NCBI GenBank assembly: GCA_963848175.1
Contig: CAWKCO010000011.1
Span: 800,219 to 864,218, forward strand
Length of the DNA stretch: 64,000 nucleotides
Reading direction: 5' to 3'
Origin: JAMZMI01 sp963848175
GTDB taxonomy: Bacteria > Bacteroidota > Bacteroidia > Cytophagales > Cyclobacteriaceae
The translations under genes and the position numbers were made by a program. This document shows, in pieces, positions 1-9,225 of the stretch. Under the pieces are notes generated by a model. That model ran no database searches. It was not told the origin of the DNA and saw only the letters and a program-made list of their open reading frames with translations. How positions within the stretch are numbered: position 1 is the first letter of the stretch; every line of letters starts with the position of its first letter.

Positions 1-480
1 CCGCTCAAAATAGGCATCTCCAAAGTTCACAACGAGCATAAGCTCTGCCCCAAGACTATCGGCAAGGGCACCAGCCTCATCATAACCAAAATAGGCCGGC
101 ACTTTATCGCCTCTATTGCCCGTGATCATCGGTCGTTCTGCTCGCTCATTGGGCAGGTCTATCATATCTGTCCAGTCCACATGATCCACATCGGTACCGC
201 CAGGAAAGCGCAATACGGGAATGGACATCTCGCGCATCAAGCTGAGCACTCCGTCTTGCAGCTCATTGGTTTTGGGTTTCACAGCCGCCTCTGGCCCCCA
301 CTCTCCATGCCAGCTGGGCTTTTCCAAAAACTGTCCGAAAAGCGCGTGGTTCAATGGAGCAATGGCTTCTTTTTGTATTACAAAAGTGGGCAAAGTGGCA
401 TCTGCCTCAGAGTTGCCAGCTTTAGGTTCACAAGCCAATAATGATAGTACAAGTAGAAAAAGTAGGCTATTTGTTTTCAT
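1..480 (-). CDS. GH51-like alpha-L-arabinofuranosidase lipoprotein, C-terminal part outside window
   Basis: The frame is open from an ATG at 480 to the window edge (160 codons), so only the N-terminus is seen. It starts with a lipoprotein signal (MKTNSLLFLLVLSLLAC, lipobox LLAC). Next comes a stretch typical of the start of GH51 arabinofuranosidase barrels: an N-terminal strand ending in HALFGQFLE, then VLRFPGGTDVDHVDWTD at the place where the family has its conserved RxPGG...W motif. The family removes terminal arabinose from arabinoxylan or arabinan; an exported, lipid-anchored form would act at the cell envelope. The catalytic glutamates lie outside the window, so activity cannot be judged. 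The family call is by motif resemblance. Confidence 0.7.
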   Translation of the reverse strand, partial: MKTNSLLFLLVLSLLACEPKAGNSEADATLPTFVIQKEAIAPLNHALFGQFLEKPSWHGEWGPEAAVKPKTNELQDGVLSLMREMSIPVLRFPGGTDVDHVDWTDMIDLPNERAERPMITGNRGDKVPAYFGYDEAGALADSLGAELMLVVNFGDAYFER

Positions 481-711
481 TCCGTCAGTTGTTCAGTGTA
501 GAAAGTAGCGAAACCGCGCTTCGCCATTAGATTCGCTAATCTACCATACTGAATGAGGAAATTTCTTTCGATCCAAAAAACAGATGATTTTGAGGGATGA
601 CAAAAGAGTCATTTATAGTCATGGATCAAGTTTCCAAGTGCGGAATTCTGTAGAACAACCCTCTTATAGCTGCGCAAGCATTTTAACTTATAATAATGTA
701 AGATGACAAGC

Positions 712-1110
712 CTATTTTGATTGGAAACTTAATCCCACGGGGCATTTCGGCTGCTCATAATCATAGCCGTTCAGATAGAGGATAATCGGTTTGGCCAACC
801 CTTCATATTTCACCTCCCACATATCTAGGGGCGCCTTTCCAAAAGGCGCATTTGGCGACTTCACCTCGCAGCAGCTACCCAACCGAGTTGTTTCTACTTT
901 TTCACCATTAGGCCCGGTGAGCTGTGAAATGTATACGTATCCGTTTCTAATGCTCCCTACCTTGATGTGATTTTTTTTCTTTCTCCCGTAAGACTTTTCA
1001 GTAGCCATTTCTTTGATGACCACAGGCTTGTCTTTCTCTGTCTCCTTCTCTTGTCCATACGCCAATGTAGTGGACAGTGCCAAGACCATAGTTGCTAAAA
1101 ATACTCTCAT
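712..1110 (-). CDS. small secreted protein of unknown function
   Basis: 132 residues with a clear Sec signal peptide (MRVFLATMVLALSTTLAYGQ). The mature part is charged at its start and then carries a conserved-looking block: RLGSCCEVKSPNAPFG, then WEVKYEGLAKPIILYLNGYD. I have an impression of a small Bacteroidota family with this GSCC...YEGL.KP..LYLN.YD pattern, whose database name (a KDO-8-phosphate aldolase) looks unreliable to me; nothing here resembles an aldolase. It stands alone, with about 200 bases of empty sequence on each side. A periplasmic or outer-membrane location is inferred from the signal peptide only. Confidence 0.6.
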   Translation of the reverse strand: MRVFLATMVLALSTTLAYGQEKETEKDKPVVIKEMATEKSYGRKKKNHIKVGSIRNGYVYISQLTGPNGEKVETTRLGSCCEVKSPNAPFGKAPLDMWEVKYEGLAKPIILYLNGYDYEQPKCPVGLSFQSK

Positions 1111-1311
1111 ATATTGCTGGTTATTGATAACTGGTTTCTTCTAAAAGTGCTTTCCTTAGCGCTCAAAGTGTCAAAATAAAATGCCACTGAGCTTCTTTGC
1201 TTGGTCAAGATAATATTGTTTGATTGTATACCCAAACGCACATAAAGCGGTTTCATAGAAATCTTCAGAATGCTGATCAGATAATTTTGGCATAACCAAG
1301 AAATTAATTAG

Positions 1312-1821
1312 GATCTGAGGTCTCCTTCATACTGTACATCTTCCCTAAACTCATCTCAGCCCCCTGTCATACAAATGTCGGGTTTTAATCCTGTGTCTTC
1401 TCCTTACGAAGAGGAATCTACCTGTGAGAATGACAACTCCACAGATCAGGACAATTATACTTCCTCTACAGAACCTGTGACCAACTCTTATATGGAAAAC
1501 GAAAACATGGGTTTGTTGCAATTCCAAACCAATGGTATTCCTACACATAACTACAGAAATCAGATCCCTCAAATCGTGGATGATATAGATGCCAGCACCA
1601 AGAACTATGCGATTACGCTATCTCCTGCAAAAGCTTCTGAGCCGACTGATGTGGTCAATGACGATGGAGGGCCCAAGTATAAATTTGGGTTGGCAAAGAA
1701 TGGGGTGGCCATGGAGCCTAATAACAATATGAAGACCGTAGGTTTGGAAGAAACTATGACTGTCCATTTCCAGCGGGAGACTCACCTATCAAGTTGCACT
1801 GAAGACGGCTGGCTAAGGTAG
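1312..1821 (+). pseudogene. YHYH-domain protein fragment
   Basis: The frame is open from 1312 (stop just upstream) to 1821, with the first ATG at 1375. The product looks like real protein: it contains TNGIPTHNY, then NYAITLSP and KYKFGLAKNGVAMEP, which match the opening of the YHYH domain found in secreted Bacteroidota proteins. The domain's usual continuation is missing and the last 45 residues do not look like the family. There is no signal peptide and no obvious ribosome site. I read it as a decayed internal fragment. Its 3' end runs tail to tail into the metalloprotease remnant on the other strand. Confidence 0.45.
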
Positions 1822-2739
1822 TGCTGAACTTTTTAGCAATCCATTTCTTCCCACGTGATTGTTCAGCACGTAATGCATTCTCGCGCTCTGATCGTTTGTA
1901 AAAATATTCATCACCTCGTCTTCACTATAGTTCATATAATTGCCAATCATTATACTCTCTCCATCACATCCTTCATATGAAACTCTTCCATATACATAAT
2001 CATCAACTGCTGGCGTATCGTCACAATAGTCGTTTAGTTCGCAATCACGAGCACCCCAAGTATGAAGTAGCCCTAAAAAATGCCCCATCTCGTGCGTAAG
2101 TGTTCGCCCATATCTTGCGTGACAGTCAATATCCGATTCTCCAAAATGAGTCCAGTTGATTAAAATTCCATCAGCATCACTCTTCCTGAGGAATAGAAAG
2201 ATGCTCTGTTCCTGGAAGATCAGTAAAAGGCCCAGTAGCCGATCCAAGAACCAAACATTCAGCCTCTACTGGCAATGGAGTTGTCCATATATTGATGTAT
2301 TCAATTGGATTCCAATAAGCATACTGTGCATAATGATTTTGATTGTAACCAAGGTTTTCCGCTTCCACGCTGAGGCATTTATTCTGTTGATGCCGTCAAT
2401 AGGGAGAGCATCAGGATTTAGCTTAGCTAAAACGAATTCAATTTTTGTATCAGCGCCATTAGGGTGATCATTGTATCCTCTCGTGCCCTCTTTTTTTCGG
2501 AAATCTTCATTCAGAATTTCAATTTGCCTTAGGATTCTGTCAGTTGATAAATTGGGGCCAGCGCCTTCCGCCTCGCCATTGTGAATGACGTGAATAACAA
2601 CAGGCAGCTGTATTATATCAATCCCAGGAATTGGCTCTTTAAATGATTCTTGAGGTGGCACATAGTCATCTTCGCTAGAACAACTGATTAGGACAAGAGC
2701 CAATAGGATGAATGTTAAATGTTTTGTCATGTCATTCAA
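1813..2739 (-). pseudogene. M43 (pappalysin-type) metalloprotease lipoprotein, two frameshifts
   Basis: Three overlapping frames together give one protein of about 309 residues. Frame 1 (from 2739) has a lipoprotein signal (LALVLISC) and the propeptide-like start with VVIHVIHNGE. Frame 2 (about 2360-2190) continues with YAQYAYWNPIEYINIW, and frame 3 (about 2200-1813) carries the zinc site HEMGHFLGLLH followed by the cysteine-rich DCELNDYCDDTP. The order matches secreted M43 peptidases of Bacteroidota. The shifts fall near 2350-2362 and 2185-2205. The start overlaps the upstream hydrolase stop (ATGA), so it is the last gene of a three-gene operon (4303 to 1813). As written the gene cannot make the full enzyme. 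Confidence 0.75.
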
Positions 2740-3746
2740 TTGTATTCATAGATAAAATTAATAACCTCATTGGCAAATGCTTTTGGCTCCTCATAATTGG
2801 GTGAGTGGGCAGAAGATTCAAATATTCTTATTCTTTTATTCACTTCAGGAGTACCTAGTTGATTGTATGTGTCTGTAGCTATTGAAACAGGGAAAACTCC
2901 ATCATGTCTGCCCCAACAAATCAATGTGGGAATGGTGATCTCATTCAACCTGTCTTGCAGTTCTAAGCCCTGATTTAGAAACGCGAATTGATAAGGAACA
3001 AAAAAGTAAGCTGTAGAAATAGGTGAGAAGAATAATAGATCGGTGAATGGAATTTCCAGTGAGTCACTTTCCGGATTGAAGTCATACCCATTGGCCGCAC
3101 CTACAAATGAATAGTGAGCATTGTCATTGATCCCAACCACAGGATACTCTTCATACCAATCCAAGGCGAAATTCCAGAAATCAGCGTCTTCATTTTGCAG
3201 TATTTTGTTCTTCGCATGATCCATCGTTAAATCACGAGAAATCTCATTCGCGGTAGTCCAACTATGCCCGCCATCTACTTCGATCCAGCCCTTTACTTTC
3301 GACTGATTTTGCAGCAAGTAGTTAGTTCCGAGTGCTCCGCCCCAAGAGTGACCCATCAGGAAGATTTCAGGTTCATCATATTTATGGTTGATCAAAGTGA
3401 TCACCTTGTCAAGGTCTTCCGTAAACTGCTCTAGTGTTGCATCTTTCATGGATGGATTTCCTTGGCTCATTCCGCACATCCGCTGATCCCAATACGCGAT
3501 GGCAAAGTGTTTTTCAATCTCTTTATGGGATGGAAAAATGGTGTAATACTGAGAAGACCCTCCTTCAGGGCCACCGTGCAAGAAAAGGATGAAGGTTTTG
3601 GAGGCTCTATTGCCCTTTACCCAAATAGGCATTTTGGCGCCCTTGCTCTCCAGAAAGAAGAAATCTCCTTCTTTAAGTAGCTCATGTTCTTGGCAGGAGA
3701 ATAACACAATGAGACCGATGAACAGTATAGTTAGTATATTTTTCAC
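2736..3746 (-). CDS. alpha/beta-hydrolase lipoprotein (proline iminopeptidase-like)
   Basis: 336 residues with a lipoprotein signal (LIVLFSC). It shows the alpha/beta-hydrolase layout: oxyanion loop LHGGPEGG, YWDQRMCG, nucleophile elbow GHSWGG (Ser near residue 133), acid in WGRHDGVFP and histidine in SSAHSPNYEEP. The HGGPG-like loop and the DQR motif are those of the prolyl aminopeptidase/tricorn-interacting group, so a peptidase or esterase acting in the envelope is likely; the substrate is unknown. It overlaps its neighbours by ATGA on both sides (3743-3746 and 2736-2739), so the three genes are probably translated from one transcript. Confidence 0.8.
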   Translation of the reverse strand: MKNILTILFIGLIVLFSCQEHELLKEGDFFFLESKGAKMPIWVKGNRASKTFILFLHGGPEGGSSQYYTIFPSHKEIEKHFAIAYWDQRMCGMSQGNPSMKDATLEQFTEDLDKVITLINHKYDEPEIFLMGHSWGGALGTNYLLQNQSKVKGWIEVDGGHSWTTANEISRDLTMDHAKNKILQNEDADFWNFALDWYEEYPVVGINDNAHYSFVGAANGYDFNPESDSLEIPFTDLLFFSPISTAYFFVPYQFAFLNQGLELQDRLNEITIPTLICWGRHDGVFPVSIATDTYNQLGTPEVNKRIRIFESSAHSPNYEEPKAFANEVINFIYEYN

Positions 3747-4303
3747 TTGCTAAGCTTGATGATGACGCCAGTATTAAGGGCAAAATGAGTCAGATAGTAT
3801 CCATTAAATGGCGCTTTCCAAAAGAGCTCTGGTCGGACGAAAAAACTATATTTCGAGAGGGCAGGAGACTTAAAGTCATACCCAAAACCCAATGCCACTG
3901 AAGGCATAAATTTAGGTTCTCCAGTATTGCTTTTTTCTACAACGGCACCATTTGGTAGAACTTCATAAAGTTCACCGCCATTCAAAAACTGATGGAGGTA
4001 TCCCAAACCCAGAAAGTGTTCTAAAAACAAACCACTCTTAAACTTGATTCGCTGACCCCATTGTGCCCTGACGAATAACGAAGTGTTATTGCGGGGGTGT
4101 ATATAACCACCAGCCGCCAAGCCTAAAATCAATTGATGTCGCTCAGATAAATATGGGTAATACTCCACACCTGCCTGTAGGCCAGCGTGAGTGATTGTCT
4201 CCCCAAAATAGCCTAAACTAAGACTGGTTTTGTTCAAGTCATTATCCTGGCAAAAAGCGTGACGGAAAGAGACAAGAAGAAGCGCAAAGACTACTACTCT
4301 CAT
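3743..4303 (-). CDS. outer-membrane beta-barrel-like protein
   Basis: 186 residues. A signal peptide (MRVVVFALLLVSFRHAFCQ) is followed by alternating aromatic/polar strands ending in a strand that closes near the C-terminus (FALNTGVIIKLSK). The pattern (LSLGYFGETITHAGLQAG, ALGFGYDF, FFVRPELFWKAPF) resembles small porin-like barrels of Bacteroidota. It is the first gene of the operon with the hydrolase and the M43 remnant. No substrate can be inferred. Confidence 0.6.
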   Translation of the reverse strand: MRVVVFALLLVSFRHAFCQDNDLNKTSLSLGYFGETITHAGLQAGVEYYPYLSERHQLILGLAAGGYIHPRNNTSLFVRAQWGQRIKFKSGLFLEHFLGLGYLHQFLNGGELYEVLPNGAVVEKSNTGEPKFMPSVALGFGYDFKSPALSKYSFFVRPELFWKAPFNGYYLTHFALNTGVIIKLSK

Positions 4304-4385
4304 TTTGATTTTACTTTATAACTAAACATTGAATTTTACAATTGACTAGATTTAAGAACATACATATCAAATCTACTTTTACTCT

Positions 4386-5184
4386 TTAACCTTCACCTTC
4401 TCTGATGCCTCTTACATCTATCAGATTCATCACCATCTCTTCCGCATTATTTTCTACCCATTCGTTGTACTCAGCTATAGCCAAGTTTTTTTCGGCCTCT
4501 GCAATATATCCTTTACTCACGATATCAGGAAGCTCCGCTACTTTAGACCAAATTTTTAGCTTGTCCTCAAACAGCGGGTGATCTCTGGTATATCGCTCAT
4601 GGCTGGGTTCTTCTACAATATTTGTCAAGCCCAACTGTTGGTAGATTTCCTTCAGAGTTTTTGGCTATTCGATTGTCCATACCCGCATCTCTACGCCAGG
4701 CAAGGAATCCATCATACACCTTTTGCATACTTACTGGAGGTTGTGGCTGCCACTCTAAGTCCGTATGATCATAATCGAGAATAGAGAGCATACCGCCTGG
4801 TTTTAAGAGGGAAATCAATTTTTGGGCAGCCGAAAAAGGTTTTTGAAGCCATTGAAAAGTTCTGGCGGACACAATAATGTCAAAAGGCTCTTCAGAATGA
4901 TAATCAAATAGATCCGAACAAATGAGTGACATATGCTGAACAGCATGAAATTTCTGCTGCCCGTTTTCGATGAATTTGGCAGTGTTGTCAATACCCACAA
5001 CACTGCCACTTTCTCCTACAAGAGCTGCAATACCAGCCGTAATGGCGCCTGTGCCGCATCCCACATCTAGTACACGTTGGCCATGCTTAAGATGAGGCAC
5101 TATGGAACGATAATCGCTAGATACATTTCTGTCATCAAAAATCTTGACAGAGCCGTCATTCCTAGTTACTTCGTTTTTTTCCAT
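4386..5184 (-). pseudogene. SAM-dependent methyltransferase, one frameshift
   Basis: The N-terminal frame (5184-4597) holds a class I methyltransferase fold: VLDVGCGTGAITAGIA (motif I), VVGIDNT (motif II), FDIIVSARTFQWL and LLKPGGMLSILDYDH. The frame is then lost at a T-run at 4658-4662. The second frame restores LKEIYQQLGLTNIVEEP and runs to 4386, giving a protein of about 265 residues, normal for the UbiE/COQ5-like group. It starts 18 bases after the acetyltransferase stop and belongs to the operon repressed by the divergent TetR gene (inferred). Whether the shift is real or a homopolymer sequencing error is open. Confidence 0.75.
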
Positions 5185-5202
5185 CGTTTTAGCGTTGCAA
5201 TT

Positions 5203-6034
5203 CTATAACTCCAAAATCCAATTCTCTCTTTGGTATACCTCCTCAAATCCCAGCTTAATCATGTTTTTATAACTCTGAACGGGGTTTTCCAGTGTAGAAA
5301 CAGCCGTCTCTGCAAAAGCATAGACACACCCGCCTTCTCGTGCATCATGCAGCCTTTGTTCTAATAAAGCTCGTTGCGCGCCCATACCCCGAAAGGCTGG
5401 CAATGTTCCAGCAAAAGCAAGTGAAGCATATTTGCCTACCATATGTAAGGCTGCAGCGGCAATGGGTGTGTTTCCTTGATAAGCCAAGTAATGGCTATAC
5501 CCTCTTTGACCTATCGTCTTACACAACCAACCCTTTAATCGAGGTTCTTGCCAATCAAAGCTATCAAATAGTATTTGGCCATACACTTCCATATTATTTT
5601 CCTCCTCACTCACTCTCACTATTTGCAGTTCCGTAGGGCTGACTACAATGGGTTCATCTAGCTTTTTCATCAGCTTTGCCCAATAATTATGCAACCTAAA
5701 CCCTGCGCTGCTCAACATCATAGGCAAATTTTCTTGCACGATATGTTCCGCGAGTCTGGATAAAAAAACGCTTTGCTCCGGCCTTTTCATAAAAATTAAT
5801 GATAGATTCTATGTCCTCAGGCTGCACTGTTTTCGCAATACCCAGACCTATGACCCTGTTCATGGCCAATATATCTACCTCCGGTACAGAACCAGCAAAT
5901 GAGTTTGCCACGATGGTGGAAAAACAGGACAACTGCTCATTTGCATGATAATACTTACTCCAATAAATGGCTTCAGTCTCTTCCAAGGCTCGGCTTAGCT
6001 CTCTATCTGTAGAAATTAATTCTAATACACTCAT
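5203..6034 (-). pseudogene. GNAT N-acetyltransferase, one frameshift
   Basis: Two frames join at an A-run at 5763-5769. The first (6034-5770) gives an N-terminal helical part ending EKAGAKRFFIQ. The second runs on as SRLAEHIVQENL and contains the GNAT core with LAFAGTLPAFRGMGAQRALLE (the RGMGAQ acetyl-CoA loop near its end) and a C-terminal QSYKNMIKLGFEEVY. The combined length of about 275 residues fits a two-part acetyltransferase. The start codon abuts the stop of the sterol-desaturase gene, so the two are in one operon. The substrate is unknown. Confidence 0.75.
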
Positions 6035-6847
6035 CTATATACTGGTTAAAGATTCACTTTTATTCACATTGGTTTTTATATCATGCGTGAGCTTGCTGGA
6101 GACGTCTCTAAACATCATCATTTCAGTGACTCTGACTGATGCCCCATCATAAAACCCACTTTGCCCATCAAATGCTTTAGGGTTACTGAAGGTCCCAAAG
6201 ATCAAATCATAAACTGGAAAATCTGAATAGTTGTGCTGATGAACACCCCTTTCATGGTGAACCGCATGTTGTTCAGGTCGCTGTATTATATATCCCAACC
6301 ATTGTGGTGTCCGGATATTGGCGTGTTGGAAAATACTTAAAAAATTCAGTGTAAGAATAATCACCGTGGCTGCCTGAGGAGAAACTCCCATAACGAGTGC
6401 AAAGACAATACTTCCCAAGACAGTAAAAGCGATCATATCCATCGGACTGAAATAAAACGTACTTGGGATGTCTAAACGCTCCGAGCTATGGTGCATCTGA
6501 TGAAACACTTTCCATAGCCTGTCGGACTTATGAATGGATCTGTGCCAGCTATATAAAAAAAGCTGATAAATAAATAAACCAATCAATATCTGGGCTATCA
6601 ATGGCAAGCCTGAAAGGTTTATAATCTGATATTGAGCCAAAAATCCATCTGTCAAAATGGGGAGGTATGAGCTCAGATAGAAAAAAACAGAAAAGGCTAT
6701 CAAGCCCCTAATGGTAGCATGCTTTACAGCTGGCAGATTTTTATTTCTGGGAAATAGCTTCTCCCAAACATAGAGGCCAATAAACATGGCGATGACCGTT
6801 AATGAAACCGGATCAAGTAATACTTCTAATGGTGTAGGAAACATCAT
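6035..6847 (-). CDS. sterol desaturase / fatty acid hydroxylase family membrane protein
   Basis: 270 residues, several membrane helices, and the di-iron histidine clusters of the family: HRSIHKS followed by HQMHHSSE, and HAVHHERGVHQHNYS. The family hydroxylates or desaturates lipids in the membrane with O2. ATG codons at 6847 and 6844 are both possible. It leads an operon with the acetyltransferase and methyltransferase, which suggests modification of a lipid or small metabolite (inference). A TetR-type operator lies at its promoter. Confidence 0.85.
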   Translation of the reverse strand: MMFPTPLEVLLDPVSLTVIAMFIGLYVWEKLFPRNKNLPAVKHATIRGLIAFSVFFYLSSYLPILTDGFLAQYQIINLSGLPLIAQILIGLFIYQLFLYSWHRSIHKSDRLWKVFHQMHHSSERLDIPSTFYFSPMDMIAFTVLGSIVFALVMGVSPQAATVIILTLNFLSIFQHANIRTPQWLGYIIQRPEQHAVHHERGVHQHNYSDFPVYDLIFGTFSNPKAFDGQSGFYDGASVRVTEMMMFRDVSSKLTHDIKTNVNKSESLTSI

Positions 6848-6863
6848 AATTTTATTTATTTAA

Positions 6864-6886
6864 ACAAACTAGTTGGTACAAACTTA
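6864..6886 (-). promoter_or_regulatory. desaturase promoter with TetR-type operator
   Basis: The 15-mer ACAAACTAGTTGGTA at 6864-6878 has the palindromic core AACTAGTT. Next to it, 6879-6886 reads TAAGTTTG on the minus strand, which fits the Bacteroidota -7 consensus TAnnTTTG for the desaturase operon. A repressor bound here would cover the start of transcription. The same 15-mer is repeated at 6905. Confidence 0.6.
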
Positions 6887-6904
6887 GAATGATTTTTTAC
6901 ACAA

Positions 6905-6936
6905 ACAAACTAGTTGGTATAAATATTCTATATTTG
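6905..6936 (+). promoter_or_regulatory. tetR promoter with second operator copy
   Basis: A second exact copy of ACAAACTAGTTGGTA at 6905-6919 lies 41 bp from the first in the same direction. TATATTTG at 6929-6936 fits TAnnTTTG and is only 4 bases from the tetR start at 6941, so the mRNA would be almost leaderless. The layout suggests the regulator represses both itself and the divergent operon. I see no clear -33 TTTG box. Confidence 0.6.
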
Positions 6937-6940
6937 TTTT

Positions 6941-7549
6941 ATGGGAAGAGACGGAAAACCTACGAGGGACAAAATTTTGACTGAGTCTAAAGAACTGATT
7001 TATGAAAATGGATTTGCCGGTACTTCTGTGGACTTAATCCTCCAGAAAACAGGCATAACAAAAGGTGCTTTCTTTTATCATTTTAAAACCAAGGCAGATT
7101 TGGCGCTAGCTCTAATGAATGATTTTGCCACGGGGGATCTCCAGGTGATGAGCCAGGTGATGAATGACACAGAGCAATATGCGCACCAGCCTAAGAAAAG
7201 ATTACTGGAATTTGTCGACTGCTTTATAAAGATGTTTTCTGGTATAGAAGAGCCTCCAAATTGTCTTTATGCCTCGGTAAGCAATGAACAGAATCACTAC
7301 AGCGACGAAATCAAAAAGATCGTGAGTGACACGATGATGACATGGCGTACGACCTTTTTAGAGATGATCAATCAGGTTTTAGAAAAGCATACTCCAGTGA
7401 TTGCTATCGATAAGGTTTCACTGGCAGATCATTTCACTGTGGTAATTGAGGGTGCATTCACAGTTTCAAAATCACTTACAGATCCTTTATTAACGGAAAA
7501 GCAACTTATTCACTTTCGCAACTATTTGGATCTGCTTTTTAAGGATTGA
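6941..7549 (+). CDS. TetR/AcrR family transcriptional regulator
   Basis: 202 residues. The N-terminal helix-turn-helix is typical of TetR (RDKILTESKELIYENGF, then GITKGAFFYHF, TKADLALA); the rest is an all-helical ligand domain. It is divergent from the desaturase operon, with the same palindrome at both promoters, so local autoregulated repression is likely. The GITKGAFFYHFKTKADL pattern is that of regulators close to the AcrR/QacR-like C-terminal TetR_C_16 group; the ligand is unknown. Confidence 0.88.
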   Translation: MGRDGKPTRDKILTESKELIYENGFAGTSVDLILQKTGITKGAFFYHFKTKADLALALMNDFATGDLQVMSQVMNDTEQYAHQPKKRLLEFVDCFIKMFSGIEEPPNCLYASVSNEQNHYSDEIKKIVSDTMMTWRTTFLEMINQVLEKHTPVIAIDKVSLADHFTVVIEGAFTVSKSLTDPLLTEKQLIHFRNYLDLLFKD

Positions 7550-7649
7550 GTATGGATTTGAGCTTACGCTTCTTTAGAAGTTCATTTAACTTTAATCAAA
7601 TGATCCCGCAACAACGAGCTTGTATGGGTAACGCACGAACCTAATTCGG

Positions 7650-8171
7650 ATGAAGACAAGAGAGTTTGAAGCTATCTTTCATCAGCATTATTCTCCACTA
7701 TGCAACTATGCTACCAAGATCCTTGGCGAATATGATGTAGCGGAAGAAATAGTGCAAGAACTTTTTGTCCAGTTCTTGGAAACTAATCGGCTTCAGGAAG
7801 TGGATAACGTCGATCGCTTTCTTTTGCGTAGCACCAAATTCAAATGCATTGATCATCTTAGAAAAAAGACTAAAGGGCTGCACATCTCACACGAAGAGCT
7901 CAAGGAAAGCGCCTACCTCCACGACTTACAACCTGAATCGGGTGTAGAATTTGAAGCACTTTTCCACTATTTTGTTTCCAAACTGCCCCCTAAAACGAGA
8001 CAGGTATTCCTTTTAATTCGCGAATCGGGTTATTCATACAAAGAGGCCGCAGAAGAACTAGAGGTATCTCCAAAGACAATAGAAAATCAAATGGGCTCAG
8101 CGCTCAAAAAACTCAGAGTTGAATTGAAAGATCATGGCTATATCCCCTGTGCAGTTTTCTTTTTCTTTTGA
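7650..8171 (+). CDS. ECF sigma-70 factor (FecI-like)
   Basis: 173 residues. Region 2 is FEAIFHQHYSPLCNYATKIL with DVAEEIVQELFVQF; region 4 is LPPKTRQVFLLIRESGYSY and EVSPKTIENQMGSALKKLR. This is the standard Bacteroidota ECF factor that drives an adjacent TonB receptor. It is followed 67 bases later by a FecR-type anti-sigma gene and then the receptor, the classical order sigma, anti-sigma, transducer. Confidence 0.92.
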   Translation: MKTREFEAIFHQHYSPLCNYATKILGEYDVAEEIVQELFVQFLETNRLQEVDNVDRFLLRSTKFKCIDHLRKKTKGLHISHEELKESAYLHDLQPESGVEFEALFHYFVSKLPPKTRQVFLLIRESGYSYKEAAEELEVSPKTIENQMGSALKKLRVELKDHGYIPCAVFFFF

Positions 8172-8238
8172 AATATTTTTTTGAGTTGACTAGGGGTAAG
8201 ATCATATTTCTACGACAATTGATCAAAAGGGCTTCAAT

Positions 8239-9177
8239 ATGAAAGAAGATATTTACATATTATTAGGAAAGCACTATCACAGTGAAACAACGGAGGCGGA
8301 AGAAAAGCTGGTTTCAGATTTTAGAGAACAGCATCCCGAAGAGTATCAGGCTCTCAAAAGTTTTTTCCATGGAAAAAAAGCTGAAATACATGACTTTGAT
8401 TCTGCGAAAGCATGGCAAAAAGTAATGATGGATTATAAGAAAACAAGCGGAGTAAAAGTCATTCCTCTTTTTTCAAAAGCCTTACGAGTTGCAGCGGCAG
8501 TGGCCGTATTGATCACATGCTGGTTTGTTTTTGAAGATCTCTCTAACACTCCAAATGTTGAAATGTTGACCGCCAATGGTTCTCAAATAGATAGCGTGAT
8601 TTTGTTTGATGGCTCTATCGTTTGGCTCAATGAGAATGCTGAACTGAGCTATCCAAGTCAGTTTGCTGATCTACGAAAAGTAGAACTTAAAGGAGAAGCA
8701 TTTTTTAATGTAACAAGAGACGAAAAACGACCATTTATCATTGAAATGAGTGATGCCTCAGTGAGTGTGCTAGGTACTACTTTTAATATACGGCAAGATC
8801 AGTCAGAAACACTCGTGTCGGTAGCTACTGGGCTAGTGGAGGTAGTTGAAAAGAGCTCAAAGCAGAAGGCACTTTTGAAAGCAGGCTATTCTGCACTTGT
8901 ATCAGAGAAAACACTTACCGCTTTTGCAACTATCGATCCCAACTTCAATTCGTGGAACACTGGAACTTTCGTTTTCAGTAACACACCCGTTGAAAAGGTT
9001 GTAGATGACCTCAATACCTATTATGCTCAAAAGATAACTTTTACAGGGAATTCAGATTGCCAGGTTATAGGCCATTTCGAAAAAATCCCATTGCCGGATA
9101 TTTTACAAATCCTGAAGCTAACATGTGATCTCTCCATAGAAAAAACTTCTAGTGGATATCTACTAAAAAGTAAGTAG
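8239..9177 (+). CDS. FecR-family anti-sigma factor
   Basis: 312 residues: a cytoplasmic N-terminus of about 80 residues, one membrane helix (RVAAAVAVLITCWFVF), a periplasmic FecR domain (DGSIVWLNENAELSYP, VSVLGTTFNI) and a C-terminal DUF4974-like segment (NTPVEKVVDDLNTYYAQKI). It holds the preceding ECF factor inactive until the TonB receptor signals through its STN domain (family knowledge). Confidence 0.92.
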   Translation: MKEDIYILLGKHYHSETTEAEEKLVSDFREQHPEEYQALKSFFHGKKAEIHDFDSAKAWQKVMMDYKKTSGVKVIPLFSKALRVAAAVAVLITCWFVFEDLSNTPNVEMLTANGSQIDSVILFDGSIVWLNENAELSYPSQFADLRKVELKGEAFFNVTRDEKRPFIIEMSDASVSVLGTTFNIRQDQSETLVSVATGLVEVVEKSSKQKALLKAGYSALVSEKTLTAFATIDPNFNSWNTGTFVFSNTPVEKVVDDLNTYYAQKITFTGNSDCQVIGHFEKIPLPDILQILKLTCDLSIEKTSSGYLLKSK

Positions 9178-9225
9178 GCCAAAATGCCGAAATCAATTCG
9201 ACGATAACAAAATAATATATACACG

